DNA from: Solea solea
Taxonomy: Eukaryota; Chordata; Actinopteri; Pleuronectiformes; Soleidae
Direction of reading: 5' to 3'
Assembly: GCF_958295425.1 (NCBI RefSeq)
Contig: NC_081143.1
Coordinates: 16,583,516-16,647,515 of the forward strand
DNA length: 64,000 nucleotides
The notes beneath the pieces were generated by a model. The model made no database searches. It was not told where the DNA came from and worked only from the letters and a program-made list of their open reading frames with translations. The position numbers and the translations under genes are program-made. Below are positions 22,250 to 44,500 of this stretch, in pieces (position 1 is the stretch's first letter; each line of letters opens with the position of its first letter).

Positions 22250-22475
22250 GCTGCAATTAAGGACTATTTTCATTATTGATTAATCAGATTTTTTTTGAAT
22301 CGGTTTATTCTATTTATTTTCTAGTCCAGAAAATAAAGTTTGTAAATATTCAGTGTTATACAAACCTTTTAAATGATGACGTATCCTCAAATGTTTTGCT
22401 TTGTCCAAAAACGAGTTTTAATGTTGTGACAAAGGATAAAAACAATGATACAAAAAAAACATTGCTGCAGTAATT
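22250..22475 (-). repeat. AATCGATTA-type teleost interspersed repeat, copy B
   Basis: Opposite orientation to copies A and C. It begins GGCTGCAATTAAGGACTATT, continues with TTCATTATTGATTAATCAG, then CTAGTCCAGAAAATAAAG, and later CCTCAAATGTTTTGCTTTGTC. These correspond to the reverse complement of the other copies. It is strongly diverged. Confidence 0.55.
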
Positions 22476-22602
22476 AGGATGACATGTCTCCAGCCAACAC
22501 AGGATTTTAATGGATATCATTAATCTGGAATGTTATGTAATTGTATTTTCCATGGGTTTGACATCAGCCGCATTTGTTTGTATCGTTGGTTGTAAAACAT
22601 TT

Positions 22603-22675
22603 CACCCCAGATGGGACTCGAACCCACAATCCCTGGCTTAGGAGGCCAGTGCCTTATCCATTAGGCCACTGGGGC
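22603..22675 (-). tRNA. tRNA-Arg (anticodon CCT)
   Basis: A 73-nt tRNA on the minus strand. The acceptor stem GCCCCAG pairs with CTGGGGT, including a G-U first pair. The D-arm includes GGCCTAATGGATAAGGC. The anticodon stem CTGGC/GCCAG encloses loop CTCCTAA, with anticodon CCT (complement at 22640-22642). The T-arm B box GGTTCGAGTCC is complementary to 22614-22624. No intron is present. A pol III terminator (four T on the minus strand, 22594-22597) follows within ten bases of the 3' end. The cloverleaf and sequence are those of vertebrate tRNA-Arg(CCU), so the gene appears intact. It lies alone between slc25a38 and ttc26. Confidence 0.96.
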
Positions 22676-23239
22676 GCTTATGCACTTTGTTTAGGATAAT
22701 ACGGTATAATACAGTGTAATACAGCTACTGATAAATCGGTATTTCTGTAGACTGATGTAAATGTATACTTTTAGCGTCCCGAATAAGATATATGAGTGTG
22801 TGTTATGAAAAGGCAATCTAGCGTCGATGCTGAACAACAAAATACCAAACAAGACCACATCGAACACGCCACTCGCCTGTTTCTCTACAAAATAAGAGGC
22901 AGCAAGGTGGACATAATAAGGAAAGCAAGGACACGAAAATTATTATGCAAAACAATAAAACATAGATGTACGTTCTGTTTACATGCGGTTTTAAAAATAT
23001 TATACTTTTTATTCGTCTAGATCAGGAACTACATAGGTTAAGGAGGTAACGAGGCGATGTATTACTGTTACTGGAACTGTCCTACCGTGACACTGCCATT
23101 ATAGAAACACAGCCGCAGGTCACAATTATTTGGTTAAATTGAAGTCATGGACAGTCATTGAAAACACTATAATTAGAATTAGCGGGTCATTTGCTTATTA
23201 AACTTTTATTTTGAAAATATGAGCCCGGAAAATAGGTCT
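22676..23239 (+). other. Intergenic, no recognised feature
   Basis: Between the tRNA 5' side and the presumed ttc26 promoter. I see no coding exon or clear repeat. The tRNA gene's own upstream flank is here. Confidence 0.5.
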
Positions 23240-23663
23240 ACGCCACCGGAAATGTAACCATGGAGAGCTAGCTAACACAAACTCAGAACCTATTTAGCAA
23301 CCATCCTCAACCAACACAGAAAAATGTTGTTAATTGTATTGTTTTGTCAGATGTTAGACAACAAAACCTACGCGAGTTAGTTAGCCGTGGTATTTATCTG
23401 GAGTTGGCGTCCATAATGTTGCGTTACTGCCTTTTAGTCTACGTCAATAGAGCTTCCCTGTGAGTTCAGTGCGACATGATAGAATAGAAATGTGTCGAGC
23501 CTCACTTTTCTGTTTTAACATAATTTGTGCGGCTCCACTGACCAAGAGAAAAAATCCGAAAAGTGGTTTGAGGTAACGAGCATCGTAAAAAGCTTTCGTA
23601 CCTTGGTAAGTGAGAAGCAAAAAGTCTCAGTTGGGTCGCATTCATCTCTTCAGACTCGTCGAA
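23240..23663 (+). promoter_or_regulatory. ttc26: Putative ttc26 promoter and 5' UTR
   Basis: Contains an ETS-like ACCGGAAAT at about 23246 immediately followed by GTAACCATGG (from 23254), which is a left half-match to the RFX X-box (GTNRCC) common at ciliary genes. The right half does not match well. The first coding exon is only the initiator ATG (23664-23666) before a GTGAGT donor, so most of exon 1 would be 5' UTR. Transcription start not determined. Confidence 0.35.
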
Positions 23664-33690
<10,027 letters not shown>

Positions 33691-33738
33691 CGACCCTTCA
33701 TCACTATATTCACCGAACTATATGTATGTATGTATGTG

Positions 33739-33772
<34 letters not shown>

Positions 33773-33773
33773 C

Positions 33774-33809
<36 letters not shown>

Positions 33810-34510
33810 GCCACATCAGCAATGCAGAATTCAGTAGTGATCAAAGTGTATGTGTTCGTAAGATAAGACCATACAAACTAAACAAACATGAGACTGTGTA
33901 CACTGTACATCATTCATAAATGAACCAGAGCATCAGATACATAGTGTAAAGTCCTTTAGGTTATTGCACAGAAATGTAAATCTATCTATGCCACATGAAG
34001 GAAAATGGAGCTCTGTTATCTCTGTTTTTGAACGTTTTGTAATTGCAATTCTCTACATACTTGTATATTTGTATTAAAATGTGACAATATGCAATTTCAG
34101 TGAAAGATTTAAGCCTTTTGTCCCTGTCAGAAATAGTTGAGTCATACTAATAGACAACACATAAAGGTAAATTGTGCATTTATATTAAAAAATGAGAGCT
34201 ATTTAATATGTTCTATTAATTTTCAGTTATCAGTTCAGTTCATCTTTGATTTAAATGAGAATAAGGAAGTCATTTACATAAAACATGAGTAAGTGTAAGT
34301 CCACTAATATTATAAGTGTTACTCACTCTGTAATATACTAAAATAAATAAGATCCAGCAAACAGCAATTGTATAAATTAGGACAGAGCCTAATTAATTTC
34401 TGTACTTCTTATAACACTGTACACTGTATGTCTTCGATCTACACGTTTATCCAACATGTCACTGAACAATACATTTGGACAAGTCAATAAAAAGCAAATG
34501 TCAGTCGCTC
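33691..34510 (+). other. ttc26: ttc26 3' UTR
   Basis: Follows the TGA at 33688-33690 and contains a (TA/TG)n microsatellite at 33721-33809. A canonical AATAAA at 34486-34491 is the best polyA signal; an ATTAAA at about 34073 is an alternative. Extent inferred. Confidence 0.6.
33721..33809 (+). repeat. (TATG)n/(TA)n microsatellite
   Basis: Alternating TATG and TA dinucleotides, largely self-complementary, inside the ttc26 3' UTR. Confidence 0.95.
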
Positions 34511-35319
34511 TTTAAAGATTTTGGAAACTTGGAAAATGAAAATGATCTGATAGTGACGTGAAAGTTCCAGTTTTGTTATTAGAATATCTTTATTGATGTT
34601 CCACAATCACACTGTACACAGAAATTGGATGCAGTCATAAGAGCGCCTTTTTAGAAGATGTAGTAAATCAAGGTTAAAGTAGATTTAGTATCGCACATCC
34701 ATATACAGGGAATTTGTTAGAGGCTCTGAAATGCTTACGTTTACTCCTTAGTATAAAACAGGCTTCAAAGGCTGCCACAAAATATCCTACAATTCCCACA
34801 ATGCAACTCAAACATCACACTTTGTGCCTCCAGAGAAGCCCCTTCGTCATACCACAGATGTTCTGTCAAAGTTTGACCGATTCACAAAGGCAACATGACC
34901 TGATGATAAGATCAGATATGACAGAGCACTTCTACAAGGACACACGTCTATTTTTACTTGCTGAACCGTTTATCTCATCCTAAAATGTGAAAATGGTTAA
35001 ATGTTATCTCAAATGTAAAGTAGGTGACTGGCAGGAATCTCCATAGTGCAGGTGGGGCGTCAGAACAGCCCCAACAGCATTTTTCCCCCTATTTACTTTG
35101 GCAACAGGTTAATCCGGCCATTCACACCATTTGTTGTAAACAGGAGCAAGTTTGACACGTTCACTGTCTTCAACCACTCAAAAATATACACTGTATTCTT
35201 TCACCGGCACAGAGTTTGATGTTTCTGACCCTGGTTTGTAAGAGGACATTCAATCCAATGTCAAATGATGGTTAATATTATGATGAATATATTATGCTGC
35301 ACACAGGAAGTCAACTTCA

Positions 35320-35730
35320 TTACTAGAGCGCATTAAAAAACAACTGGGGTTGACCAAAGTGTTTTACAAAGTAAAAAGGATAACAACAAGGTATAAACAA
35401 GAAAAAAAAACTCAAATTGAAACAGTAAAATAATAAAATGTCTGGGTCGACTTTTGTGAAGGCCAAGGAGAACAGGTGGGTCTTTAAAAGTGATTTAAAA
35501 TGTTCAATGGAGCAGATTTAATTTCAATGGGTAAATTGTTCCATAGTAAGGGGGCAGCTACAGAAAAAGCTCAGTTGCCCCAGGATTTTAGTCAGGTTTT
35601 GGGCACATCTAAAAGCAACCTATTATTAGACTTCAGAGCTCGGGATGGGGTGTGACGGTGAAGGAGTTCAGAGAGATCAGATGGTGCCAAACCATTAAGA
35701 GCTTCAAAAAACAACAATAAAAGGGTTTTG
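35320..35730 (+). repeat. Dispersed fish repeat, copy 2
   Basis: Contains AAGGAGAACAGGTGGGTCTT, GATTTAAAATGTTCAATGG, ATTGTTCCATAGTAAGGGGG, CAGCTACAGAAAAAGCTCAG, GAGAGATCAGATGGTGCC and CATTAAGAGCTTCAAAAAAC in that order. This block order is typical of a repeat seen in many teleosts and related in part to 31605-31775. No coding potential. Class not assigned. Confidence 0.5.
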
Positions 35731-36404
35731 TACGATGTCAAGACAGACAGGGACAACATTGTGTTAGCAAAACAAGACAGTTGTGGACAAACAGGAGTGA
35801 GACAGACTTTTAGAATTGAATTATTCTGCTATAAAAAAGTGTGGTTTCACAGTCTGACAGGTGAAAAGCCTGTGGCCCCTGCACTAGACAGAGCCCGTTT
35901 TCAGAGGAAGGACGTGGCACACAAATAATGTTACAATGTTTTTGTTTACGAAGACCAAACAGAGGAACAATAATAACGGTAGATCCCACTCACATGCAAG
36001 CATACTAATGGATAGTACTTGTAAACATGGATTGGTTACTGAATGGGCCCAACCAGGACCAGGTCCAGGGGCCCATGGCCTCTAGGGGCCCTGAAGCCCG
36101 ACCCTTTATGTTACTATCCAAATATCTTTGCGACGACAGTGATAATGTGATGTTTTTATAGGGCCCCTTAAGATGTGTTATCCACCCCTTAAATCTTATA
36201 TTATTATTAACCAGCTTGTATATTCATATGTACATATTATACATAGTATATTAGATTTATTGGTGAAATTAATTTGTGCTAATAAACTACCAATCCTGGA
36301 CATAAACACCACTGGTATAAACTCTCTTATCAGGACCACTAGACCTTATGGAGAGCAAAACCTGGTCCTAATTTGGCAGCGCTGGTTAAATTTAGGGATT
36401 GGGG

Positions 36405-36600
36405 TTAGGTTAAGATTAGAGTCAGGTATTAACTGGTTATGGGTTGATTAAGGCGAGGGATAACATTTTGTTTAGGTTATTCAGAAGAATTGATTGATTG
36501 ATTTCAATATTCCCAGTCAAACTGGGGTGGATGGAAGTCAGTGCAGTGTCCTAAGGAGAAACCTGAGTGTGTGTGTGAGTGTTTGTGTGCACTTTATAAA
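36405..36600 (+). repeat. Dispersed repeat fragment (AGGGATAACA type), copy 2
   Basis: AAGGCGAGGGATAACATTTT, GTTTAGGTTATTCAGAAGAA, then TGGAAGTCAGTGCAGTGTC and a GTGTGTGTGTGAGTG tail. It matches the fragment at 13736-13802 and has the usual (GT)n continuation seen in fish copies. Confidence 0.5.
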
Positions 36601-36699
36601 GGTCATTACTGCACTAAAAGTGTTGTTGTCATTACTGCTAGTTTAAGTTCGGGGCACGCGGTGGTGACTGGTCGTGATGACAACCCCCCTCCCCTTATG

Positions 36700-37048
36700 T
36701 CACGATGGTTCCGTCCGTCTCGTGCGTATGCGCAGGCGCAGCGACCCCTCTCTTCTGATATTTTATTTACTCCCGAAACCCAAGATGGCTCCTGTGAATG
36801 TCTCGGTCCCATAGTAGATAGAGGATGCGTCCATCTGCCGTAAAAACAACTTTTCCTCGACCGCTGCGTCCTCTGGATTTCATCTCGTATGGTGCGGAGG
36901 AGCCCATGACTTCCGTCTAGGCACCGAACAGCCGTCGGAGCGTCGCGAAACCTTCTTCAATCCACCAATTTGGAGTAGTTTCGCGAAGTAGCTCTCCTCG
37001 CTGTCGCTGTGTGTCCGGAGCGAGGTTCAGGCACGGCAGCTCATCCAA
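36700..37048 (+). promoter_or_regulatory. ubn2: ubn2 promoter and 5' UTR with NRF-1 and YY1 motifs and a short uORF
   Basis: GC-rich segment just upstream of ubn2. GCGCAGGCGC at 36730-36739 fits the NRF-1 consensus RCGCANGCGY. CAAGATGGC at 36781-36789 fits the YY1 site, which in vertebrate promoters often sits at or just after the transcription start. No TATA box is at the expected place. The YY1 motif contains an ATG opening a 9-codon upstream ORF (36785-36814, stop TAG). The main start at 37049 follows. The layout suggests a CpG-type housekeeping promoter. Confidence 0.6.
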
Positions 37049-40000
37049 ATGGCCGAACCGAGAAAAGTGCAATTTGTCACCCTGTCGGCCTTCGCAGCCG
37101 GAGCAGCCGCGGAGTCCAGGAAACGCCGGCTAGAGGATGAGGCCGACTTCAGCTTCGGTAGAGCCGGGGAGGTCGAGGCAGCGACCGGGGCAGGAGGTGG
37201 TGCTGCCAGTAACGGTCGTCTCGGCAAAACCGGCGACGGGGACAGGGCAGTAACCGAGAAGAGGGCGACGATGCGGCTCAACCTGCCTCTGTCCGAGCCT
37301 GACGATCGCGCCTCCGCCGAGTTTAACTACGGCGAACTCATCCAGAGCCTGCAGGTAGTATCTCACTGTCAGTTTAACTAAGAGTAGCAGGCCAACTGAG
37401 GCTGCACTTATTTTATTGCTCTTCAAGTGTCTGTGTGGACTTGTCATTGCTAAATAAAGGGAGGAGGAGGAGGAGGAGGGGGGGTGCACCTTGTCCTTCC
37501 GTGGACTAGCGTGCTCGAAACTGACCATTAGTGGGAGTCCACACAAAAGGCAGCAAGCACTTGGTGTTTTTGGCCGCTTGTCCAGCCAGTGTGTGTGTGC
37601 GTGCGTGTGAGCTCTCTCCAACTTCAGCTGAGCCCATAAACAGAGGAACTCTCCCCGTCTCCGCTCGCACATGTGGCTGCTGCCGCTGCTACCTGTGTGT
37701 CCTGTTCACTCTCGACTTGCCCAGCAACAGTCACAGTCACTCAGCCATTTCAGCAGTGGGAATGCCACATGCAGTTTGGCCCTGTGGTTGCGGGTGATAG
37801 ATAGATGAGAGGGAGAGAGCAGTGCTGATGGAAGTACCAGGATGTAGCACGGGAACAAGGCAAATGTCAGCGCTGAGAGAGAGACAGAGAGAGAGAGAGG
37901 GAGAGGGAGAGAGGGAGGCTCGCCCGCCTCATCTGTGGATCCTGCGCACTTTCGAACGGAATGTTGTCATTACATGAGTTGACATTTTGAAGAGACAAAA
38001 GTTTGCGAATCATACAATTATTAATTAATTATTTTTTTAATTGTATTACCAAATGGTCGTGTCAGCATTATGTTTGGCACGACCATCATGTTACGATAAT
38101 AATAATAATAACAGTAAATAATAATAATACATTTATATGATTTTGTCAGAATATATCAGTTGGCCATTTTTTATTACATAATCAGCACTACCATCACATT
38201 TGTCAGTGCTGATTATTAGTTGGCATTTTAAAATACGTTTTCAAACCTTGCAAAAAAATAATAAAGAATAATAATTATTATATATATATTTAATTATTGA
38301 TTTGAAAAAACTTTTTTTCCCACTTGGAAATGTGAATTGTCACTGACAACTTACTTCAAATCGTTTGGACAATTTGGATTTCATGTTATTTTTATGCTTG
38401 CACATGTAATTAAAAAAAAAAAGCGTGTGCAAAACAAACCATAGAATCATTAAAAATCTGTTTTGATTAAATTAGCAAATGGTCATGTCAGCACCATGTT
38501 TGGCATGTAAACAGTGGTTCATGGATTATTGGACTATCAGTCTTTGGTTCTCTTTTCTATACATAATTTTTCATTTAAAATGCATTTCAGTGCCGATGCA
38601 AAGCGACTGGCCATAAGTGATTTTAATAGATGTTTATTTAAGTTGAGCTATTTTTATATAATTTGTTATGTATTGCCAAAAAAGGTTTCTATTTCTACAT
38701 GATTTTCTATGAATTTCAGCTGTAATTTTATATTGTATCGTCTCTTTTTGCTGACGGTTTAAATTTTTGTTTCTTATTACTCTTTACGTTTGTTTGCACC
38801 AAATCACCGAAGCAAATTCCTTGTGTGTTAATACTTTCTTGGCAACAAAACAGATTGAGATCTATAATCCCTGTTCATGCTCTTAAATATTATTTTCATT
38901 GGGGGTTTTTTCCAGGCAAAGAGTAAACCTCCAAGCCTGACTTCAGCCCACAATCCCAACGACCCCTTCAACGATGACGAGAAAGAGCGACTCCAGGTTG
39001 AGGCACTGGCCAAAAAGTTTGAAAATAAATATGTAAGTTATTTTTTTTTTATAAATGGTACTTATTGGTTGAATCCATGTTAAAATTTAAACACGGACTG
39101 ATCCCACCATATCCGTTCTGTATGATATACAATACAAAAAACCATGAGTGGGATATTTTACGCCATCAACTTTTCATTGGGGACAAATTCAAATATATGT
39201 TCATTTTAAATCAACTTAAATAACTTTGGTATCTCAGTACTTAAATATCTGCAGCAAGCCAATAATTACCGACACGGGTGAAGATTATTGCTGGTCTGTG
39301 TTTTATCAACTTGTTTTAGTCCGTGTTATTAACACCTATCATTTTGACAACCATACATGTAACAGTATCTCAACATCAACCAGCATGTTGGCCTGTCAGA
39401 CTTCCCAGTCTAACATGCATTTGTTTTTGTGCTCTGTAAAGTGCTAGTTTTAAGACTGACATGATACAAAATGTGAGGAATTTTCCACATAGCTCAAAAT
39501 TAAAACGTAATATTTGTTTTTTTTTTATTATTAATCAGGGAGATACAGTGAAGAAGAGGAAGGACAGAATGCAAGATTTGATAGATATAGGCTTTGGTTA
39601 CGACGAGACAGACCCATTTATTGACAACTCAGAAGCTGTAAGTATCCTTCCCTTTATCAATTATGGGCGGATTTAGGCTTTTTTTTGGGTCTATATTTTT
39701 CCAAGAAGTCTCTGTGGTTTGGTCTCCCTTAGGTCTTTATAATAACACTCACTTATTTTTCTCTCCCTTTATTACCTGCTTAGTAATTTGCATTCCTCAT
39801 CACATTCCTGAACAGTTTTCGTCTCATTGTGTCGTGGTTGACCTTACTCTTCTCTTGTGAAATATTTATTTCTTGACTTGCTGCTTCGATTCAGTACAAT
39901 CAGATGCATTGCTAAAGAGATCCATGTGTCCCTTATGGCAAACAACCCATATCTACAATCTAACACCATCCTCATGACTCATGAATACATACCTGGTCCT

Positions 40001-41522
40001 TGTGTCCACACAGGGAAATGTTGTTGTTTTTGGTTTAAACTGTTTATCACTCAGTATTCAGAGGGTATCACTCTCTGCTGGGCTGTAATAGCTAGATTTG
40101 TGTCTTTATACAATATTTGTTGTTTTGTTTTGATAGCTGTTCTCTCTGCACTATTACATCAGCAGTGCCTGTTTGACCCTCTCGTCTGTTTAGATATGCT
40201 CCATGATGGAAAAACATTTTCATCTCTGGCCTGAGAGACTGTAATTCTTTTCAGGGATTTTATTTATTTTGGCGCACAAGTCATCCAATTCTGCTGACCA
40301 ACAGAGATATGCAGACTTCTTTGTCAACGCAAAACGCGATCACTTACCCAACATGCTTTGAAATCTGGAGATAATATCCACATTTCAGGATTTATTGTTC
40401 CTTAGTTTCCAGTGATCTTACACCACTAACTGTCCTCTGTTATTTTTCTCAGTATGATGAGCTGGTGCCTGCCTCTCTGACCACAAAGCTGGGGGGGTTT
40501 TACATCAACACCGGCACACTTCAGTTCAGAGCAACCTCTGACTCAGAGGGAGAGGACGACAAGGTGAGACTTTCTTGTTTTTATTTGCGAGGTTTTGTGA
40601 AATCATATGATGGTTTAGAAATGAGGGATGACACATTCCCATATTTCACCCGATTCAGTCGTACTTTATTTAACTGTCCATCACTGATATAAATAGGTTG
40701 TACAAAAAAAATCCACACATAATACTATGAATCTGCACCAAGTGCTGCTGCCTCGACTGCCACACAACTGTTATAAACTGACAAGTGATCGTTGACATTA
40801 AACTGTCTTTCAAAATAGTAATCGTATAAATGCTGCATACACAATTTAAATGATTATCGATTCCAATCGTGTGAAAGTATATTCATATTAGGGCTGTAGA
40901 GTACATAGGAAATGAATTGTCGCCATGTTATCAGCAAAATATATGCATATTGCACAGACTGCTTGAGCTGCAATATGTGTGGATCACTTCTTTTTGGGCC
41001 AAGATCTTACCGTTAATGTAAATAAATATTTTTAGGGGGCACCAAGATGCTACTCACCATCTGGGATCTATGTTACCCAAAGCAACAACAGTAACACCTA
41101 TATTTAAGTGTTTTATTTATCCCAAGTTATATCACCAGTGTAAAAACGATGGCATATCACATGTTTTCCTAATATTATGCAGTCTTAATTTATAATATTT
41201 CTAAGTCCTGTATGTTTTTAGGCACACAAGGAGCATACGTGTAGGGGGTTGTTATTGCTGGCTGTAGCATTTAGCTTCAAACATCCCTGTCCAGGAAAAT
41301 AATGTATCACAGGACAGGAGTTATACATTTTATGGGATTTTTGTAATCAAGAAAACTGAGAGGTTTAGATTCAATAGCCAAACCCACTAATATGATGCCT
41401 TTAGTCCTGCTGAGAAATGTGATTGTCCTCCTAATAAGAATGTGCTTTTCACTGGTTTTAGTGATATTTGATGTGGACATTATCACCACATGAGGAGGAA
41501 TCTCTGTAGGGCACACTAGTGT

Positions 41523-41577
<55 letters not shown>

Positions 41578-44500
41578 ATGGCCTTCTCAGACAAAAAACA
41601 AAGACAGGTTTGCCATTTTGCGCTTTTGTCTTCTGCTTATTGTGTGTTTGTACTTTTGTTTCAGAAGCCGAATGACGACAGGGAGCACATAATAAAAAAG
41701 AGAAAAAAGAAAGAAGTCAACAATCTGGAAGAGAAGAACCTGAAAAAGAACAGAGTACCTAAACAAGGGTGAGAAAGGAGCGTGTCTCTAATATTTATCA
41801 CTTGCTTTTGTGTTTGTGGTTGTCTTGTGCCAGTTGGTGAAGGGAATGTGGGCTTTATATTAATTTAAAAAAAATGTAGTTAGTGGCCTCGGTAGCTGAG
41901 CAAGCTGAAACTCCTGCCTTGTCTGTAAGTTCTTGTCTTTTCCCATGCATCTCTATGAAATTGAATTCACCATTAAGTTAGGCAACATAAAAAAAGGTCA
42001 CTTGAAAAGTTGACCTTTTGGGCCTACATGGATTTGGAGGCCACTGTGACTTTATCATGATGCATTTGTCCACTCTTTATTCTGCTAATAATCTACCACC
42101 CTGTGTGACATTATACTCCTCTGCTTTTGTGCGAACCCACTCATACATCTATCATGAAGCAGAGATGCTGACTGTGACTTGCTCTTTTCTGCTGTGACAA
42201 GCCAGAGCCACCCTCTAGAAAGGAGGCCATTATCCATGCTCAAATAGGCCGAGTACTCCAACGTGCCACCATTATGAAAACAAATTCCAAAAATAGCTGC
42301 AGCCATTGCCATTGTGCTGTTATGACACTACTATGAGATATTATTACATATGTATACATAATTATATTTATTTAAAGGTCAGCTGATGCGTCAAGGTTTA
42401 TAAACAGGAGCAGTGGAGTAACCTGATTTTAGATCCCAGAATAACTGCCTGCAGAATCATGATTCAGAAGACATTGATAAATGTGGTTTTCATGCTATAG
42501 TATAAAGCTCACATCTTGAATAGTAAGACAAAGCACAGCTCAAGTCAAATGCCATTTCAGTCTGAGGTCAAAACATTTGTCACATTTTGCTAAAAAAAAA
42601 ACAAAAAAACAGACAGACATTGATCTGTTTTATTCCCATCAGAGTGACATCTCTCAACCTCCATCGGCCGGAGAAGAAGAAGAGGAAGAAGCTAATGAAG
42701 GACTCGCTGTACCTGGCTGCCATGCTCCGGCGCTTCACCCGAGAGAAAGAGGAAATGAAGAAGAGAAACCCCAACATCGCACACCCTGTCCTGGCAGGAG
42801 GCTCGGCTAACAAGCCACACTCTGCCAACTGTACAAACCACCTGTTGGCCTCTAACTCCACCCAACCGCAGGGCAACGCAGCTAGCAATGACCTCTCACT
42901 GGCAGATCTCACATCGGACCCTGCTGTGATGTCACTGCTGGGCTCGGCCAATGAGAAGGAGCTGCAGGATCTCCTAGGAGACTTGGACTTTAGCTTGTCT
43001 GACACTGACCAACAGCATGCCATTGTGACTGCCAGAGAGAATGGCATTCTGGGAGTTGGTGTTCCGGGCAGTAAAGCAGCAGTCGCGGCAGCAGCAGCAG
43101 CAGCAGCAGCTGTAGGAGGAGGAGGAGGTGTTCAAGGGCGAGGCCTAGGGTCTTCCAGTGGGCTTTTTTCTCCTCCTCCGCTGCCTGCTGGACTACCTGC
43201 TCCTCTTATGAAACGCATCGAGGACCTGCGGGCGGTAAGTCAAGCGTAGGCTTGCTGTGGGAGGCTGCAATTACCAGTGAAGCCTCTTAACTGAATTTAA
43301 ACACAAATGCCAGTCAGCGGAGGAAGTGGTAACAGTTATTGTTATTGTTCAGTCCCCCGGGAATAGTCTCTTACTGGCTCCAAGCTGAAGCCTGAGGGTT
43401 TTTATGTAACTGCATCATGTCGGCATCAAGTTCTCATTTTCATGTTGTTTTTTTACCTCGGAGCCACAGAGTCAACCTGAAGCAGGGAAATCTTTTTTTA
43501 GATGTTGGTAAAAATGTAAAGAGCATCAGTGTGACGTGACGTGTGTTGGTGATACAGAGGTGAAGAAGAGAAGGTTCAGGAGGAGGGAAGTGGTGGATTG
43601 TTTTCTGTTACTTCTAATGCCAATATATGGCGAAATCTTAGTAGATGCAGCTTTTGTGGAAAAAAAAAATCACTTGACCTGTAGTTTAGTTTATTTGGTC
43701 CATTGTTGCTTTTTATATCTGGATATTGAACCTCATGTGATGATGGAAAGGCTCAAACAAAATGTTTTGAACTCTAATATCGCAAGAGAGTGGATAGTAG
43801 CGGCAAGCACAAAGTGACTATCTTCTTCCCGTTATTGATGGACTGTCATAACGTGTTGTAGGAAAAAAGCACAGCCGCGTATGTTGCTGCAGTTCCTTTT
43901 ACTCTTTCAGATAAATCAGGAAAATGGAATGGGTGTTTGTAGCCCTCTATTTTTCCACAACCGTGTTTTTGCTTGTACAGATCAGGAGATAATAGACGCT
44001 TCCTGTAATAGGCAGGGGAATTTAACAGCAGTTTAATTATTGAATATGTTGTAAAATCACTGAGATTTTAAGTTCTCAGTTGAATATGTTTACTTGTTCT
44101 CTGTCCGGCCATTTTAGGGCGAAGTTGATGGAGAATCTTCTCAAAAGCAAAGAGTGATTATGTACATATTAACTGAGCCAGAGAGCTCTAGTGTCAAGGC
44201 AACCTTTGGGGTGTGTAGTTAAAATACGAGTGAGCTACATGAGGTCGGTATCAGGCCAGATATAGATGAAGAATTAGTGCCTGTCGGTAAAGTCCTCAGG
44301 GCTCAGCATCACAGATATGTGTATATATATACTATGTGAAACGTCGCTGTTTGCTGACTCAGCCTCTTCTCCCACAGGCCTCGCGGCAGTTTGATCAGGA
44401 GGGCAGGAAGAAATTTTTCACCCTGGACATGAATAACATTCTCTTGGAGTGAGTAGGACAGCTTTTCAACCACCGTCAGCTAAAATCCTATCTCACTCAC

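Larger units (their letters stand above)
34511..36700 (+). other. Intergenic region between ttc26 and ubn2
   Basis: No coding exon on either strand. It holds the dispersed repeats listed at 35320-35730 and 36405-36600, and short duplicated GGGGCCC-type sequence near 36060-36105. A minus-strand AATAAA (complement near 34585) is present, but no minus-strand gene could be found to use it. Confidence 0.5.

Noticed and set aside
34560..34990. 3' UTR of a minus-strand gene (minus-strand AATAAA near 34585)
   Set aside because: No minus-strand coding exon with conserved sequence was found upstream of it (35000-37000). A single hexamer in AT-rich DNA is weak evidence.
42580..43047. 155-residue minus-strand frame
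   Set aside because: Antisense shadow of ubn2 exon 6; low-complexity composition with no family resemblance.
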